A DNA stretch of 64,000 bases from Chryseobacterium sp. CY350 (GTDB lineage: Bacteria > Bacteroidota > Bacteroidia > Flavobacteriales > Weeksellaceae). The DNA is taken from positions 2,046,001-2,110,000 of the forward strand of contig NZ_CP116034.1 of NCBI RefSeq assembly GCF_027945075.1, read 5' to 3'. The notes below the pieces were generated by a model. It ran no database searches. It was not told the DNA's origin and saw only the letters and a program-made list of their open reading frames with translations. This document shows positions 1 through 10,186 of the stretch, in pieces. Positions within the stretch are counted from its first letter, which is position 1; every line of letters starts with the position of its first letter. Made by a program: the position numbers and the translations under genes.

Positions 1-677
1 GTCTGCAAAATTTCAGAATTCAAATCTGGTGCTGAAATTTTCAGACATCCAAGCTCATCTTTTGATATAGAGACATTTTCAAAAACCGTAAAATAGTCAT
101 TAGAATGAGGATAGATTTCTTTCAAAGCAATGTGAGAAAGAGTTTCAGACATTCCATAAGTCTCGTAAATGTTAGTCTGAGCGTCAGAAATTTTGAGTGT
201 TTGACCGATTTTTGATTTTAGAGATTCCGAAACTGCCGCACCTCCGATGATCAGATTTTTAATAAGATAAATCTTCCCCAGCGAATTTTCAACCTGCAAA
301 GGTGTCATCGCGCAAAAGTCAATTTTCTCAGTTAAATTTTTTAATGGTTCTATTGACGGATTTTCAATTTTTAATTTTAATTTTCTTTCAAAAGACCGCA
401 CCACCATCATTTTTCCTGAGATATATTCTACAGGAAGACAGATTAATGCTGTATCATTTTCCTGTAATCCTAAAAAATCACAAGTCATTTTTGCAGAATT
501 CAGCATTTTCTTTTTCTCGATTTCAAAAATTTTCGGAACTCCGGTTGACCCAGAAGTCTGAACATCCACAGTTTTTGAGGGTGAAAGCCATTCTTTTATA
601 AAAAAAATCACCTTGCTGTCAAATTCCTTCTGAGAATGTAAATTATTAATTTCGAGATTATTGAAGTTGATTACCAT
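1..677 (-). CDS. menE: AMP-binding ligase, MenE-like (partial, C-terminus beyond window)
   Basis: The reading frame starts at the ATG complementary to 675-677 and stays open to the window edge (about 225 residues). It contains the adenylate-forming motif TSGSTGVPK near residue 41, a later IIGGAAVS segment and the YETYGMSET segment that matches the YGxTE region of acyl/aryl-CoA ligases. A short N-terminus running straight into the TSGSTG loop is typical of the compact O-succinylbenzoate-CoA ligases (MenE, menaquinone synthesis) of Bacteroidota. Family membership is clear; the MenE assignment is inference, because the C-terminal domain and the other men genes lie outside the window. Another small acyl-AMP ligase is the alternative. 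Confidence 0.75.
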   Translation of the reverse strand, partial: MVINFNNLEINNLHSQKEFDSKVIFFIKEWLSPSKTVDVQTSGSTGVPKIFEIEKKKMLNSAKMTCDFLGLQENDTALICLPVEYISGKMMVVRSFERKLKLKIENPSIEPLKNLTEKIDFCAMTPLQVENSLGKIYLIKNLIIGGAAVSESLKSKIGQTLKISDAQTNIYETYGMSETLSHIALKEIYPHSNDYFTVFENVSISKDELGCLKISAPDLNSEILQ

Positions 678-728
678 TTTTTAACTGATACAAATATTCT
701 GTAAATTTAAAAAAATTTAAAAAACGAT

Positions 729-758
729 TTGCAAGTAAATAAAAAAACTGTAAATTTG
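729..758 (+). promoter_or_regulatory. Promoter of first tRNA-Gln
   Basis: A TTG (-33) at 729-731 and TAAATTTG (-7, matching TAnnTTTG) at 751-758 are separated by 19 bp, the Bacteroidota housekeeping promoter form. The tRNA begins 18 bases downstream. The same arrangement with the same spacing precedes the second tRNA copy. Confidence 0.75.
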
Positions 759-775
759 CAGCACCAAAATAAAAC

Positions 776-846
776 AGACCCATAGTGTAGTGGTAACACA
801 CCGGTTTTTGGTACCGTTATCCGGGGTTCGAATCCCTGTGGGTCTA
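776..846 (+). tRNA. tRNA-Gln (anticodon TTG)
   Basis: A full cloverleaf can be folded: acceptor AGACCCA/TGGGTCT, D-arm with AGTGGTAAC, anticodon loop TTTTGGT with TTG at positions 34-36, and T-arm CGGGG-TTCGAAT-CCCTG. The discriminator base is A and CCA is not encoded. One C-U mismatch closes the top of the anticodon stem. The sequence is identical to the copy at 995-1065. Confidence 0.95.
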
Positions 847-847
847 C

Positions 848-876
848 AAACCATCCTTTTTTAAAGGATGGTTTTT
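848..876 (+). terminator. Intrinsic terminator of first tRNA-Gln
   Basis: AAACCATCC and GGATGGTTT form a perfect stem two bases after the tRNA and end in a T-run. Confidence 0.8.
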
Positions 877-947
877 GTATGTAAAAGAGTCATCAAGCAT
901 CACAAACCAATTTACTTGTATAAAATTTGAACTTTATTAAGAATTTC

Positions 948-977
948 TTGCGTATAAAGAAAAAATCTGTAAATTTG
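948..977 (+). promoter_or_regulatory. Promoter of second tRNA-Gln
   Basis: TTG at 948-950 and TAAATTTG at 970-977 are 19 bp apart. The element and the next ~15 bases closely match the promoter of the first copy. Confidence 0.75.
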
Positions 978-994
978 CACCACCAAAAATAATC

Positions 995-1065
995 AGACCC
1001 ATAGTGTAGTGGTAACACACCGGTTTTTGGTACCGTTATCCGGGGTTCGAATCCCTGTGGGTCTA
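995..1065 (+). tRNA. tRNA-Gln (anticodon TTG), second identical copy
   Basis: This 71-nt gene is base-for-base identical to the tRNA-Gln at 776-846 and has its own promoter and terminator, so it looks like a tandem duplication of a complete transcription unit of about 219 bp. Confidence 0.95.
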
Positions 1066-1066
1066 C

Positions 1067-1099
1067 AAACATCCTTTTTTTTAAAGGATGTTTTTTTTT
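1067..1099 (+). terminator. Intrinsic terminator of second tRNA-Gln
   Basis: AAACATCC/GGATGTTT stem followed by a run of T. Confidence 0.8.
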
Positions 1100-1446
1100 G
1101 CGTATATCTAAAAAATTCTATTTTTTTTCACATATTGTTAGAATTGCAAATATTTTATTACTTTTCACAAACATCAATTTCCCTCGAATAACCACGAGAA
1201 TGTAAAATTCAAGGCACGGAGATTTTAATTTAACATGAATTAATGCGGGTTGGCAAACATATTGCAGAGGTTTTTTATTATAAATTTTCTTTCAAACTAA
1301 ATCATAAAAAATTAATCATGAAAATATCACTACATACTCAATTTAGTATTGATAAAACTAAGCATAAAAAAAACCTGTACTAGGGGAAATTTAAATGCAT
1401 CACGACTCAAAATCAAATAGTTAATCAGTCTAAATTCGAAGAGAAA
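1100..1446. other. Intergenic region upstream of tamB
   Basis: AT-rich stretch without a convincing gene. The only plus-strand open frame just before tamB is a 21-codon ATG frame at 1318-1383 with no supporting feature. TAAATTCG at 1431-1438 is a one-mismatch match to TAnnTTTG, but it lies too close to the tamB start to be its promoter. I see no structured RNA. Confidence 0.4.
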
Positions 1447-4400
1447 TTGAAAAGAAAAGTAAACTTTAAAAAAATAATTAAAGGTATCGTTATAACAATT
1501 ATTTCGATACTTATTCTCGTTATTCTCGCAATTTTCAGTTTGAGAATTCCTGCAGTTCAAAATTACGTAAAAGACAAACTTGTTGTTTATTTAGAGAAAA
1601 AGATCAAAACAAAAGTTAGTCTGGAAAAAGTTTATATTGGTTTTCCCAATAGTCTGGTGATGGAAAACCTTTATTTGAAGGGTCAGAATATCGACACTCT
1701 CTTAGCAGTAAGAAAATTTGATGTAGGTCTTGATATGTGGAAACTGATCAATTCTAAAGCAGATATTACCTCTATTGATCTGGAAGGTGTTCGGGCAAAT
1801 GTGATAAGAAACCCACAGGGGAAATTTAATTTCGATTATATCATTGATGCATTCGCTACTTCTGATAAAGAGCAGGAACAGAAGCCTTCAAAGCCATTCA
1901 TCATTTCTCTAGATAAAATCAAACTAAAAGACATTGGGTTAACTTTCGATGATCAGCAATCGAAAAATGACATTAAAGTATATTTTAATTCATTCGATAC
2001 GAGGGTGAAAACTTTTGATCTCCAAAATAATTCTTACGCCATCAACGATATCAATCTTGACGGTTTAAAACTAAAATTAAAACAGGATCTGGTAGAAGAA
2101 GTTTCTAAGAATGTTGAGGAAAAGGTAGATTCTCTCAACCAGAAAAAGCCGATGAAGCTTGGTTTAAACGGAATTAAACTAACCAATTTTAATATTGATT
2201 ACGGTGACGACAATTCTAAGACTTTTGCGAAAGTTTTATTTAAAGAACTAAGCACAAAAGTTAACAGCATCAACCTTGAAAATAATGATTACAATATCGG
2301 AAATCTTTATTTAAGAGGAGCTAACATCAATGCCAATTTATTTCTTCCCACAGCAAACGCCAATTCAAAAAAGGAAGAAAAGCCAGAAGTTAACACAGTT
2401 TCAACGAAAGAAAAAGCGATGAAATTGATGTTAGGAAAATTATTTTTAGGTGATGTAAAAGTAGCTTACAATAATACTGCAGTTGCACCTACCAAATCAG
2501 GAATGGATTTTAATCATCTTAATTTTGCTAAATTAAATCTCGACGTCAGAAACTTTAAAATGGAAAACAACGGTTTTGCAGGCTCTGTGAAATCAGCCGA
2601 AATTCAGGAAGCAAGAGGCCTGAATGTGCAAAAGTTTAATACAGATTTTGTTTATGCTGAAAAAGAGGCATATTTAAAAAATCTTTATCTGCAAACTCCG
2701 AAAACAATTTTGCGAGATGAGGTGGTTTTAAATTACAACTCGATTGAGCAACTGTCATCTAATTTGGGTGCCGTAAAGATCTCTGCCGATATAAGAGATT
2801 CTAAAATCGGTTTTTCTGATATTTTAAATTTGGTTCCGACTTTAAGAAATACTGCACCGTTCAACAAATATCCAAATGCGACTTTAAATGTCAACGCTTT
2901 TATCAGAGGAACTGTGAATGATCTGGCAATTCAAAATCTGAAAGTTTCAGGGTTAGATCAGTTGAAAGTTCTTGCATCCGGAAAAATCAAAAATGCTATG
3001 AATCCTGATCAACTGTATTATGATTTAAAAGTTGCCGAATTATCTTCTTCATCCAAAACAATATATAATTTAGTTCCTAAAAATACGATTCCAAAAAACA
3101 TTACTTTACCGTCATTCTTCACAATTCGTGGAGCAGCAAAAGGAACTACGAAGCTGGTTGACACCAATTTACGTCTGACTTCCACATTAGGAAATGCCGC
3201 AATTATTGCCAAAGCCGATCTTCGCAGAAAAAACAGAGAAACATTTGACGTTAAAGCTAATCTCCAGGGTCTGCAAATCGGAAAACTTATCCAGAATAAA
3301 GATCTTGGAAGTACTACAGCTCAAATCAACGCAAAAGGACAAGGCTTTGATCCTAAAACAATGTCTGCAAATCTCTCAGGCACTGTAAGGTCAGCGACTT
3401 ACAAGGGTTATACTTATCAGAATATGAATCTGAAAGGCAAAATCAACCGTGGTGCTTATGATATCGATTTAAACTCAAAAGATCCTAATGCCAATCTGCA
3501 TCTTGCTGCAAAAGGAGTTTACAACGAAAAAAATCCGACGGTAAAAGTCAATGGAAATATCAATAAATTAGATTTAAACAAACTCGGATTCTATAGTTCG
3601 CCAATGATAGTTGCGGGCGCAATTGATGGCGATTTTAAAACTTTGGATCCTGACAATTTAAACGGATATTTAAATTTAAAAGACTTTGCAATTTCAGACA
3701 CGAAAGAAGTTTATCCTATTCAGGAGGTAAATTTGCTGGCAGTTTCAACGGCAGATTCTACACAGATAAAATTCAATTCTCAGATCGCCGATGTAGAACT
3801 TAACGGAAAGTATAAGCTAACTCAGATTTTTGGAGCGTTAACCCAAACAATCAATCAATATTATCAGTTTCAAAAGCCGTCAAAATCACAAAAGATTGAT
3901 GCCGGACAGTTTTTCACTTTTAATGCTAAAATAAAAAATGACGATCTTATCCGAAAATTTGTTCCGGATCTGAAGAGTTTTGAAACCATCAATATCAATG
4001 GAAATTACAATGCAGATTCTCAACAGATTCTTCTGGATGCACAGATTCCGCAGGTCTTGTATGGAACAAATACTCTAGAAAATACAAGTCTAAAAATTAC
4101 CAATGAAAATCAGGCATTGCAATACGATCTTAGTGTCGCTTCTTTATCAAGTGAAAGCTTTGCCCTGAAAAAAGTAAATATTAATGGTGATGTTGCGCAA
4201 AATATCCTCAATTATAATATCACCACAAAAGATGATAAAGATGAAACGCAGTTCCTCATCGCAGGAAATGCCAAGTCGATGAACGACATAACTGAAATTT
4301 CGCTTAATCCAAATGGTTTAAAACTGAATTATATGGATTGGACGGTTGCTGAGAATAATAAAATTCAGATTTTCAGCCAGGGAATTGTGGCAGATAATTT

Positions 4401-6489
4401 CACACTTTCTAACTCGGGAGCAGAAATTTCTTTACAGTCTGAAAGCAATTCACCGAGCAGTCCGCTGAATGTTTCATTAAAAGATTTTAAAATTGAAACT
4501 ATTACGGAAATCATTAAAAAAGATTCTCTTCTAGCAAAAGGTACTATCAACGGAACGGCTCAACTTAGAGATTTAACAAAGAACATGACATTCACTTCAG
4601 ACATTAATGTTTCTGATTTGATTGTGTACGGAAGTCCGGTTGGTAATTTAGCCATCAAGGTCAATAATCAGTCTGCTAATCTTCTGAATGCAGATATTGC
4701 GCTTTCAGGAAACAACAATGATGTGAAAATTTTAGGAAATTATAATACTTCATCAAGCAGTTTTGATTTAAATTTAGATATGAATCAGCTTCAGATGAAA
4801 ACGCTGCAAGGATTTTCCATGAATGCAATCACCAATACAGAAGGGTATCTTTCGGGAGATTTAAAAATTACCGGTACAACGACTGCACCAAAAATTCTTG
4901 GCGATCTGAAAATGAATAATGTAGGATTAATGATTTCGCAGACCGGAAGTGATTTCCGCGGAATTGATGATACCATAGGATTTACAAGCCGAGGAATTGA
5001 ATTTGACGAATTTAAAATCAAAGACAAAGACGGAAATTCTTTAAATATTGACGGGCAGGTTCTTACGCAGACCTACAGAGATTTTGACTTTAATCTAGAT
5101 TTGGATGCGAAAGATTTTAAAGTGGTAAACTCTGAGAAATCAAATGATGCTTTGATGTATGGAATTTTGTCGATTGATGCGGCTTTAAAAGTGAGAGGAA
5201 ATTTAGATTTACCAAAAGTAGACGGAAGACTGGCTATTGCAGAAAACACCGATTTTACTTTTGTTCTACCTCAATCTAGCCCATCATTACAGGAAAGAGA
5301 CGGAATTGTAGAATTTATTGACCAAGATCAGGTAGCTTTAAATAAAACCATTAAAGCAGATTCTATTGACACACAAAGTCCCATCAAAGGATTGGATGTG
5401 AACGTAAATATTGAAGTTGATAAAGAAGCAAAAATGTCTATCGTTATTGATAAAGCAGCCGGAGATTTTGTAAAACTGCAGGGTGAAGCTGATCTGACAG
5501 GTGGAATTGATCCATCCGGAAAAACTACTTTGGTCGGCGTATATTCTGTCGAAAAAGGAAGCTATGAAATGTCTGTGAGTGTTCTGAAGAGAAAATTTGA
5601 TATCCAAAAAGGAAGTACAATTACCTGGACAGGTGAACCTACGACCGCAAATCTTGATATTACGGCAATTTACAAAACTGAAACTGCGCCAATTGATTTG
5701 GTAGAACAACAGGTTGGCGATGCAGATTTAAATCAATACAAACAAAGAATTCCGTTTAATACTTTATTGATTCTGAAAGGCGAATTGTTGAAACCTGAAA
5801 TCTCCTTTGATATTACAACGGATGAGAAAAACAATGCTGTATCATCTACTGTTACAGAAACGATTGAAGGAAAACTTGCTCAGCTGAGACAAGATCCGAA
5901 TGAAATGAATAAACAGGTTTTTGCTTTGCTTTTACTGAACAGATTTATAGGCGAAAATCCTTTCCAAAGCAATTCCGGAGTTTCAGCAGAAACAATGGCG
6001 AGACAGAGCGTAAGCAAAATTCTTTCTCAGCAGCTGAACAATTTAGCCGGAGATTTAATTAAAGGAGTTGACCTCAATTTTGATTTGGAATCTACGGAAG
6101 ATTATTCTACAGGAAGTCAAAATACAAGAACTGATCTTAATATTGGTTTAAGCAAAAAATTATTGAATGACAGACTGAAAGTATCTGTAGGAAGTAATTT
6201 CGGATTGGAAGGTGAAGCGAGACAAAATGAAAATACCACAAACATTGCCGGTGACGTGACTGTAGATTACAGCCTTTCACGAGATGGAAGATACATGCTC
6301 CGAGCGTACCGTAAAAATGATTACCAAGTGGCATTACAAGGTCAGATTGTAGAAACGGGAGTTGGGTTTATCATTACGCTAGATTACAATCAGTTCAGAG
6401 ATATTTTCCGAAAATCCAGAAATAACCGAAATAAGGAAAACAGAGAGAACAAGAAAAAACAAGATAACCAAGTCGTAGAATTTAAGTAA
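1447..6489 (+). CDS. tamB: TamB-like translocation/assembly module protein (DUF490)
   Basis: A 1680-residue protein with one N-terminal transmembrane helix (about residues 10-32) followed by a very long beta-strand-rich periplasmic region and a C-terminal DUF490/TamB domain (roughly the last 350 residues). TamB proteins bridge inner and outer membranes and help insert outer-membrane proteins or move phospholipids. The start is the TTG at 1447: the frame upstream runs to a stop at 1381 without an ATG. The stop codon overlaps the start of tamL by one base (TAATG), which implies translational coupling and joint function. Length and architecture fit the Bacteroidota TamB family. Confidence 0.9.
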   Translation: MKRKVNFKKIIKGIVITIISILILVILAIFSLRIPAVQNYVKDKLVVYLEKKIKTKVSLEKVYIGFPNSLVMENLYLKGQNIDTLLAVRKFDVGLDMWKLINSKADITSIDLEGVRANVIRNPQGKFNFDYIIDAFATSDKEQEQKPSKPFIISLDKIKLKDIGLTFDDQQSKNDIKVYFNSFDTRVKTFDLQNNSYAINDINLDGLKLKLKQDLVEEVSKNVEEKVDSLNQKKPMKLGLNGIKLTNFNIDYGDDNSKTFAKVLFKELSTKVNSINLENNDYNIGNLYLRGANINANLFLPTANANSKKEEKPEVNTVSTKEKAMKLMLGKLFLGDVKVAYNNTAVAPTKSGMDFNHLNFAKLNLDVRNFKMENNGFAGSVKSAEIQEARGLNVQKFNTDFVYAEKEAYLKNLYLQTPKTILRDEVVLNYNSIEQLSSNLGAVKISADIRDSKIGFSDILNLVPTLRNTAPFNKYPNATLNVNAFIRGTVNDLAIQNLKVSGLDQLKVLASGKIKNAMNPDQLYYDLKVAELSSSSKTIYNLVPKNTIPKNITLPSFFTIRGAAKGTTKLVDTNLRLTSTLGNAAIIAKADLRRKNRETFDVKANLQGLQIGKLIQNKDLGSTTAQINAKGQGFDPKTMSANLSGTVRSATYKGYTYQNMNLKGKINRGAYDIDLNSKDPNANLHLAAKGVYNEKNPTVKVNGNINKLDLNKLGFYSSPMIVAGAIDGDFKTLDPDNLNGYLNLKDFAISDTKEVYPIQEVNLLAVSTADSTQIKFNSQIADVELNGKYKLTQIFGALTQTINQYYQFQKPSKSQKIDAGQFFTFNAKIKNDDLIRKFVPDLKSFETININGNYNADSQQILLDAQIPQVLYGTNTLENTSLKITNENQALQYDLSVASLSSESFALKKVNINGDVAQNILNYNITTKDDKDETQFLIAGNAKSMNDITEISLNPNGLKLNYMDWTVAENNKIQIFSQGIVADNFTLSNSGAEISLQSESNSPSSPLNVSLKDFKIETITEIIKKDSLLAKGTINGTAQLRDLTKNMTFTSDINVSDLIVYGSPVGNLAIKVNNQSANLLNADIALSGNNNDVKILGNYNTSSSSFDLNLDMNQLQMKTLQGFSMNAITNTEGYLSGDLKITGTTTAPKILGDLKMNNVGLMISQTGSDFRGIDDTIGFTSRGIEFDEFKIKDKDGNSLNIDGQVLTQTYRDFDFNLDLDAKDFKVVNSEKSNDALMYGILSIDAALKVRGNLDLPKVDGRLAIAENTDFTFVLPQSSPSLQERDGIVEFIDQDQVALNKTIKADSIDTQSPIKGLDVNVNIEVDKEAKMSIVIDKAAGDFVKLQGEADLTGGIDPSGKTTLVGVYSVEKGSYEMSVSVLKRKFDIQKGSTITWTGEPTTANLDITAIYKTETAPIDLVEQQVGDADLNQYKQRIPFNTLLILKGELLKPEISFDITTDEKNNAVSSTVTETIEGKLAQLRQDPNEMNKQVFALLLLNRFIGENPFQSNSGVSAETMARQSVSKILSQQLNNLAGDLIKGVDLNFDLESTEDYSTGSQNTRTDLNIGLSKKLLNDRLKVSVGSNFGLEGEARQNENTTNIAGDVTVDYSLSRDGRYMLRAYRKNDYQVALQGQIVETGVGFIITLDYNQFRDIFRKSRNNRNKENRENKKKQDNQVVEFK

Positions 6490-8840
6490 TGAAGAATAAG
6501 TTGAATATATACTGTAAATATTTTTTAGCATCGGGAATGACGGCGGCAGTTGTTTCATGTAGCAACACGAAGTTTTTGAAAGACGGACAAATGCTTTACA
6601 CCGGAGCAGAAGTGAAGATCGAAAATGATACGCTTCCGAAAAAGAAAAAAAATGAACTGAAAGCTGCACTTGAAGAAAATTTAACTCCAAAACCAAACTC
6701 TTCGTTTCTTGGTTTAAGACCAAAACTTTACGCTTACAATGCTACAAAAGAACCAAAAAAAGAAAAAGGACTAAGATATTGGCTGAAATATAAATTTGGA
6801 GAAGAGCCTGTTTTATTGGGAGATGTAGACAGAGAATTCAACAAAGACATTATCGTTAATTATTCTGAGAACAAAGGTTATTTTAATGCTAAAGCAAAAT
6901 ACGATACAGTTTCAAAAAATAAGAAAGCACAGGTAATTTATACTCTAAATCCCGGAGCGCAATACATGATCAGCAATGTAAATTTTGTGCAGGATTCTAG
7001 TCTGATCAATCAGGAAATACAGGCTTTAAAGGAAAAAACATTGCTTAAAACCGGAAATCCGTTTGATTTGGATGTGATTAAAGCTGAAAGACAAAGAATT
7101 GATGATGGTTTGAAAGACAAAGGCTTTTACTATTTTAGTCCAGATAACATTATAGTTCAGGCAGATAGTACGGTTAGCAAGAATCATAAAGTAGAAATGA
7201 TTGTCAAATTAAAAGACAATACTCCAAAACTTGCAACCGAACAATTTACCATAGATAAAGTTGTTGTTTTTCCAAATTATAATTTACGAGATGCGAAAAA
7301 TGGATTGTACAATATCCCGATGACCGAAGATTCTCTGAAAGGTTATAAGTACAATGATATTTACGTAGTTGATCCTAAAAAGAAATTTAAACCGAGAATG
7401 TTTGATCGTGCATTATATTTTGACAAGGGTGATATTTACAACAGAAAAGATCATAATTTATCGCTAAACAGACTTATTAGTTTAGGTGTTTTTAAGTTTG
7501 TAAAAAATGAATTTGTTGTTTCAGATTCGCTAAATCATAAGTTTGATGCGTACTATGTTTTGACGCCGAGAGAACTTCAGTCTTTACGTCTTGAAGCTTT
7601 GGGAAGAACCAATTCTGCGAATTATGCAGGAAGTGAGCTGAATCTAAACTGGACACAAAGAAACTTTTTCCGTGGTGCAGAGCAATTTAAAGCTTCTGTT
7701 TATGGTGCTTTTGATGTTCAGGTCGGTGGACCGGCAGATGCTGAAAATATTTTCAGAGCAGGAGCAAATGCGCAGCTTTCTATTCCGAGAATTGTGGCTC
7801 CTTTTCAGTTTAATTCATCAAGCGCTTTTGTTCCGAGAACAAATATTCAGCTGGGATATGAGTTTCAGAATCGTACGACTTTATATACTTTAAATACATT
7901 CAATGCTTCATTTGGTTATCAGTGGAAAGAAAATGTAAGAAAAGAGCATGAACTGAAATTGATTGATATCTCATTAATTGCCCCAGCGAATGTTACAGAA
8001 AAATATACGGACAGATATTTTTTAAATCCTTATTTAGAAAGAGTTGTTGACAAACAGCTTATTTTCGGGCCGACTTATTCTTACACCTATTCCACCACGA
8101 TGCTACCTCGAAAAAATACATTCTATTACAAAGGAATGCTAGATCTGGCAGGAAATATTACTGGTCTGGTAACCGGAGCCAATAAAAAAGAAGGTAAGGA
8201 AAAAACTATTTTTGGAGTTCCATTCAGTCAGTATGCAAAGATTGAAAATGATGTGAGATTCTATCACAAATTTGGTGAGAAAACATCTTTTGCTACGAGA
8301 TTTATTGCAGGTGTTGCTATTCCTTACGGAAATTCTGAACATATTCCTTTTTCGAGACAGTTTTTCGTTGGCGGAAGTAATAGTATCAGAGCTTTTCGCG
8401 CAAGAACTTTAGGTCCCGGAAGTTATGATCCACGAACACAGCAGGCACAGGGCGGTTTTGTATTTGATCAGGCGGGTGATGTAAAATTAGAACTGAATGC
8501 AGAATACCGAGCAAATCTGTACAAATTTTTAAATGTTGCTGCATTCGTTGACGCTGGAAACATCTGGCTCATCAATGATGATATTGACGAAAACGGTATT
8601 AATACAAGACCCGGCGGGAAATTTTCTAAAGAATTTTTGAGTGAGATTGCAGTGGGTGCAGGTGTTGGTTTAAGACTTGACTTTTCAATTCTTATTTTGC
8701 GACTTGACCTTGCAATGCCGTTACGTGTTCCCTACTATGAAAAAGGCGAAAGATGGGCTTTCGATAAAATCAACTTTGGAGATTCTAGCTGGAGAAGAGA
8801 TAATTTAATTCTGAATATTGCGATTGGATATCCTTTCTAA
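6489..8840 (+). CDS. tamL: TamL, Omp85-family outer-membrane lipoprotein (BamA/TamA-like)
   Basis: A 783-residue protein with a lipoprotein signal ending in a VVSC lipobox (Cys24), then POTRA-like repeats (about residues 100-330) and a C-terminal 16-strand-type beta barrel of the surface-antigen/D15 family (GGSNSIRAFRARTLGPGS region, final IAIGYPF strand). A lipid-anchored TamA homologue is the form known from Flavobacterium as TamL, partner of TamB. It follows tamB with a one-base overlap. The partnership with TamB is well supported by family knowledge and context; the substrates are unknown. Confidence 0.9.
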   Translation: MKNKLNIYCKYFLASGMTAAVVSCSNTKFLKDGQMLYTGAEVKIENDTLPKKKKNELKAALEENLTPKPNSSFLGLRPKLYAYNATKEPKKEKGLRYWLKYKFGEEPVLLGDVDREFNKDIIVNYSENKGYFNAKAKYDTVSKNKKAQVIYTLNPGAQYMISNVNFVQDSSLINQEIQALKEKTLLKTGNPFDLDVIKAERQRIDDGLKDKGFYYFSPDNIIVQADSTVSKNHKVEMIVKLKDNTPKLATEQFTIDKVVVFPNYNLRDAKNGLYNIPMTEDSLKGYKYNDIYVVDPKKKFKPRMFDRALYFDKGDIYNRKDHNLSLNRLISLGVFKFVKNEFVVSDSLNHKFDAYYVLTPRELQSLRLEALGRTNSANYAGSELNLNWTQRNFFRGAEQFKASVYGAFDVQVGGPADAENIFRAGANAQLSIPRIVAPFQFNSSSAFVPRTNIQLGYEFQNRTTLYTLNTFNASFGYQWKENVRKEHELKLIDISLIAPANVTEKYTDRYFLNPYLERVVDKQLIFGPTYSYTYSTTMLPRKNTFYYKGMLDLAGNITGLVTGANKKEGKEKTIFGVPFSQYAKIENDVRFYHKFGEKTSFATRFIAGVAIPYGNSEHIPFSRQFFVGGSNSIRAFRARTLGPGSYDPRTQQAQGGFVFDQAGDVKLELNAEYRANLYKFLNVAAFVDAGNIWLINDDIDENGINTRPGGKFSKEFLSEIAVGAGVGLRLDFSILILRLDLAMPLRVPYYEKGERWAFDKINFGDSSWRRDNLILNIAIGYPF

Positions 8841-9206
8841 AAGTAATTTTAACTTAATTAAAAAACTAAAATTTAAATTAGAAATAGGAACGGGCTTTAG
8901 CCCGTTTTCTGTTTTAAGATAGAAACAAGGCTTTAGCCAAAATCTATTTTTTTAGGTTTCGAAAATATAGCTTATTTTTTTTCAAAATTTATTAATATCA
9001 CTTTATGAATTAGCAATGATAAAGTTACCAATCATTCTACAGCATTTAATCTTTTAATTTTAAAATTCTAAAAGATGATTGTTTAAATGATAAATCTTTT
9101 CAAAAATTACCTTTAAGGAATAGTCTTTGTGTTGTTAAATGAGATAAATTTTTATCTTTTAAGAGTAATTATCACCAATTAAATCACATCTACTAATATT
9201 AAATCT
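8841..9206. other. Intergenic region with a GC-rich palindrome
   Basis: AT-rich spacer. It holds the perfect palindrome AACGGGC-TTTA-GCCCGTT at 8889-8906, followed by T-rich sequence, which can terminate tamBL transcription, and a related half-palindrome AGGCTTTAGCC at about 8929. Nothing else in it is supportable as a gene. Confidence 0.5.
8889..8906. terminator. Palindrome, probable terminator of tamB-tamL
   Basis: Seven-base perfect arms AACGGGC/GCCCGTT with a TTTA loop and TTTTCTGTTTT after it. It may also belong to a dispersed intergenic repeat family. Confidence 0.5.
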
Positions 9207-10148
9207 ATGCTAAAAGAACTAAAATTTTTCTGGGAAACCGTCAGAGAAACATTTAAAGAATGGAATAATTCGAGCGCATCAAACGATTCAGCAAGTTTGG
9301 CGTATTACGCAATATTTTCAATTCCCGGTTTACTAATTATCATCATCTGGCTTGCAGGATATTTTTTTGGGGAAGAAGCGATCCGTGGACAGATAAGTAC
9401 CCAAATCAGTGGTATGATGGGTACTGAAGCTGCTAAAAGTGTAGAAGAGATGATAGCCGGAGCATTAATTGATAAGGAAAATATTTTTATGAAAATTGTA
9501 GGTATTGGTTCTTTAATATTTGGTTCTACTACCCTCTTTTTCCAGTTGCAGAAATCTTTGAACAATCTTTGGGATGTAGAAGCTGCACCAAAGAAAGCTT
9601 TGGTTAAATTTTTATTAGACCGCGCCAATTCTCTCGGAATGATCTTAATATTAGGTTTTTTACTGATGATTACCATGGTTTTAACATTACTCATCAGTAT
9701 TTTGAATAATTTCATTACAAGATATTTCGGTTTGGAAACATATTATATTGTAGAAATAATCAACTTCACGGTAGGATTTGCGATTACGGTTTTGCTTTTT
9801 GCATTGATGTTTAAAGTACTTCCAGATGTAGAAATTAGTTGGAAATCAGTTTGGAAAGGAGCAATATTAACTTCAGCATTATTTACGTTAGGCAAGTTTT
9901 TCTTAAGTCTATATTTCAGTGAATTTAAACCTACATCTGCATTTGGAACCGCCGGGACAATCATCTTGGTAATGCTTTGGATCAATTATTCCTGTATGAT
10001 GATTTTCTTTGGAGCCGAATTCACAAAAGTTTATACCTATAAGCGAGGATACAAAATTGCTCCTTCAAAACATGCCAAATGGAGCAGCGCAAAATTATAT
10101 CGCGACAGTCAGCTCAAAAATGATGAGATGAAGGTGAATAAAACTTAA
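9207..10148 (+). CDS. YihY/BrkB-family inner-membrane protein
   Basis: A 313-residue integral membrane protein with about six hydrophobic helices. The N-terminal FxxW...DSASLAYYAIFSIPGLL block and the TSAFGTAGTIILVMLWINYSCMMIFFGAEF block are hallmarks of the YihY/virulence-factor BrkB family (formerly misnamed ribonuclease BN). Molecular function is not established for the family. The gene is monocistronic: a bidirectional terminator separates it from argS, which is convergent. Confidence 0.85.
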   Translation: MLKELKFFWETVRETFKEWNNSSASNDSASLAYYAIFSIPGLLIIIIWLAGYFFGEEAIRGQISTQISGMMGTEAAKSVEEMIAGALIDKENIFMKIVGIGSLIFGSTTLFFQLQKSLNNLWDVEAAPKKALVKFLLDRANSLGMILILGFLLMITMVLTLLISILNNFITRYFGLETYYIVEIINFTVGFAITVLLFALMFKVLPDVEISWKSVWKGAILTSALFTLGKFFLSLYFSEFKPTSAFGTAGTIILVMLWINYSCMMIFFGAEFTKVYTYKRGYKIAPSKHAKWSSAKLYRDSQLKNDEMKVNKT

Positions 10149-10153
10149 AATAA

Positions 10154-10184
10154 AAAAGCCTCTCAGAGATGCTGAGAGGCTTTT
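10154..10184. terminator. Bidirectional terminator between yihY-like gene and argS
   Basis: AAAAGCCTCTCAG and CTGAGAGGCTTTT are exact complements with A/T tails on both strands, placed between two convergent genes. Confidence 0.9.
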
Positions 10185-10186
10185 GC

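Noticed and set aside
302..601. 99-codon plus-strand ORF
   Set aside because: It lies antisense to the clear AMP-binding ligase frame (TSGSTGVPK motif).
1318..1383. 21-codon upstream ORF before tamB
   Set aside because: No recognisable features, out of frame with tamB, no support beyond an ATG.
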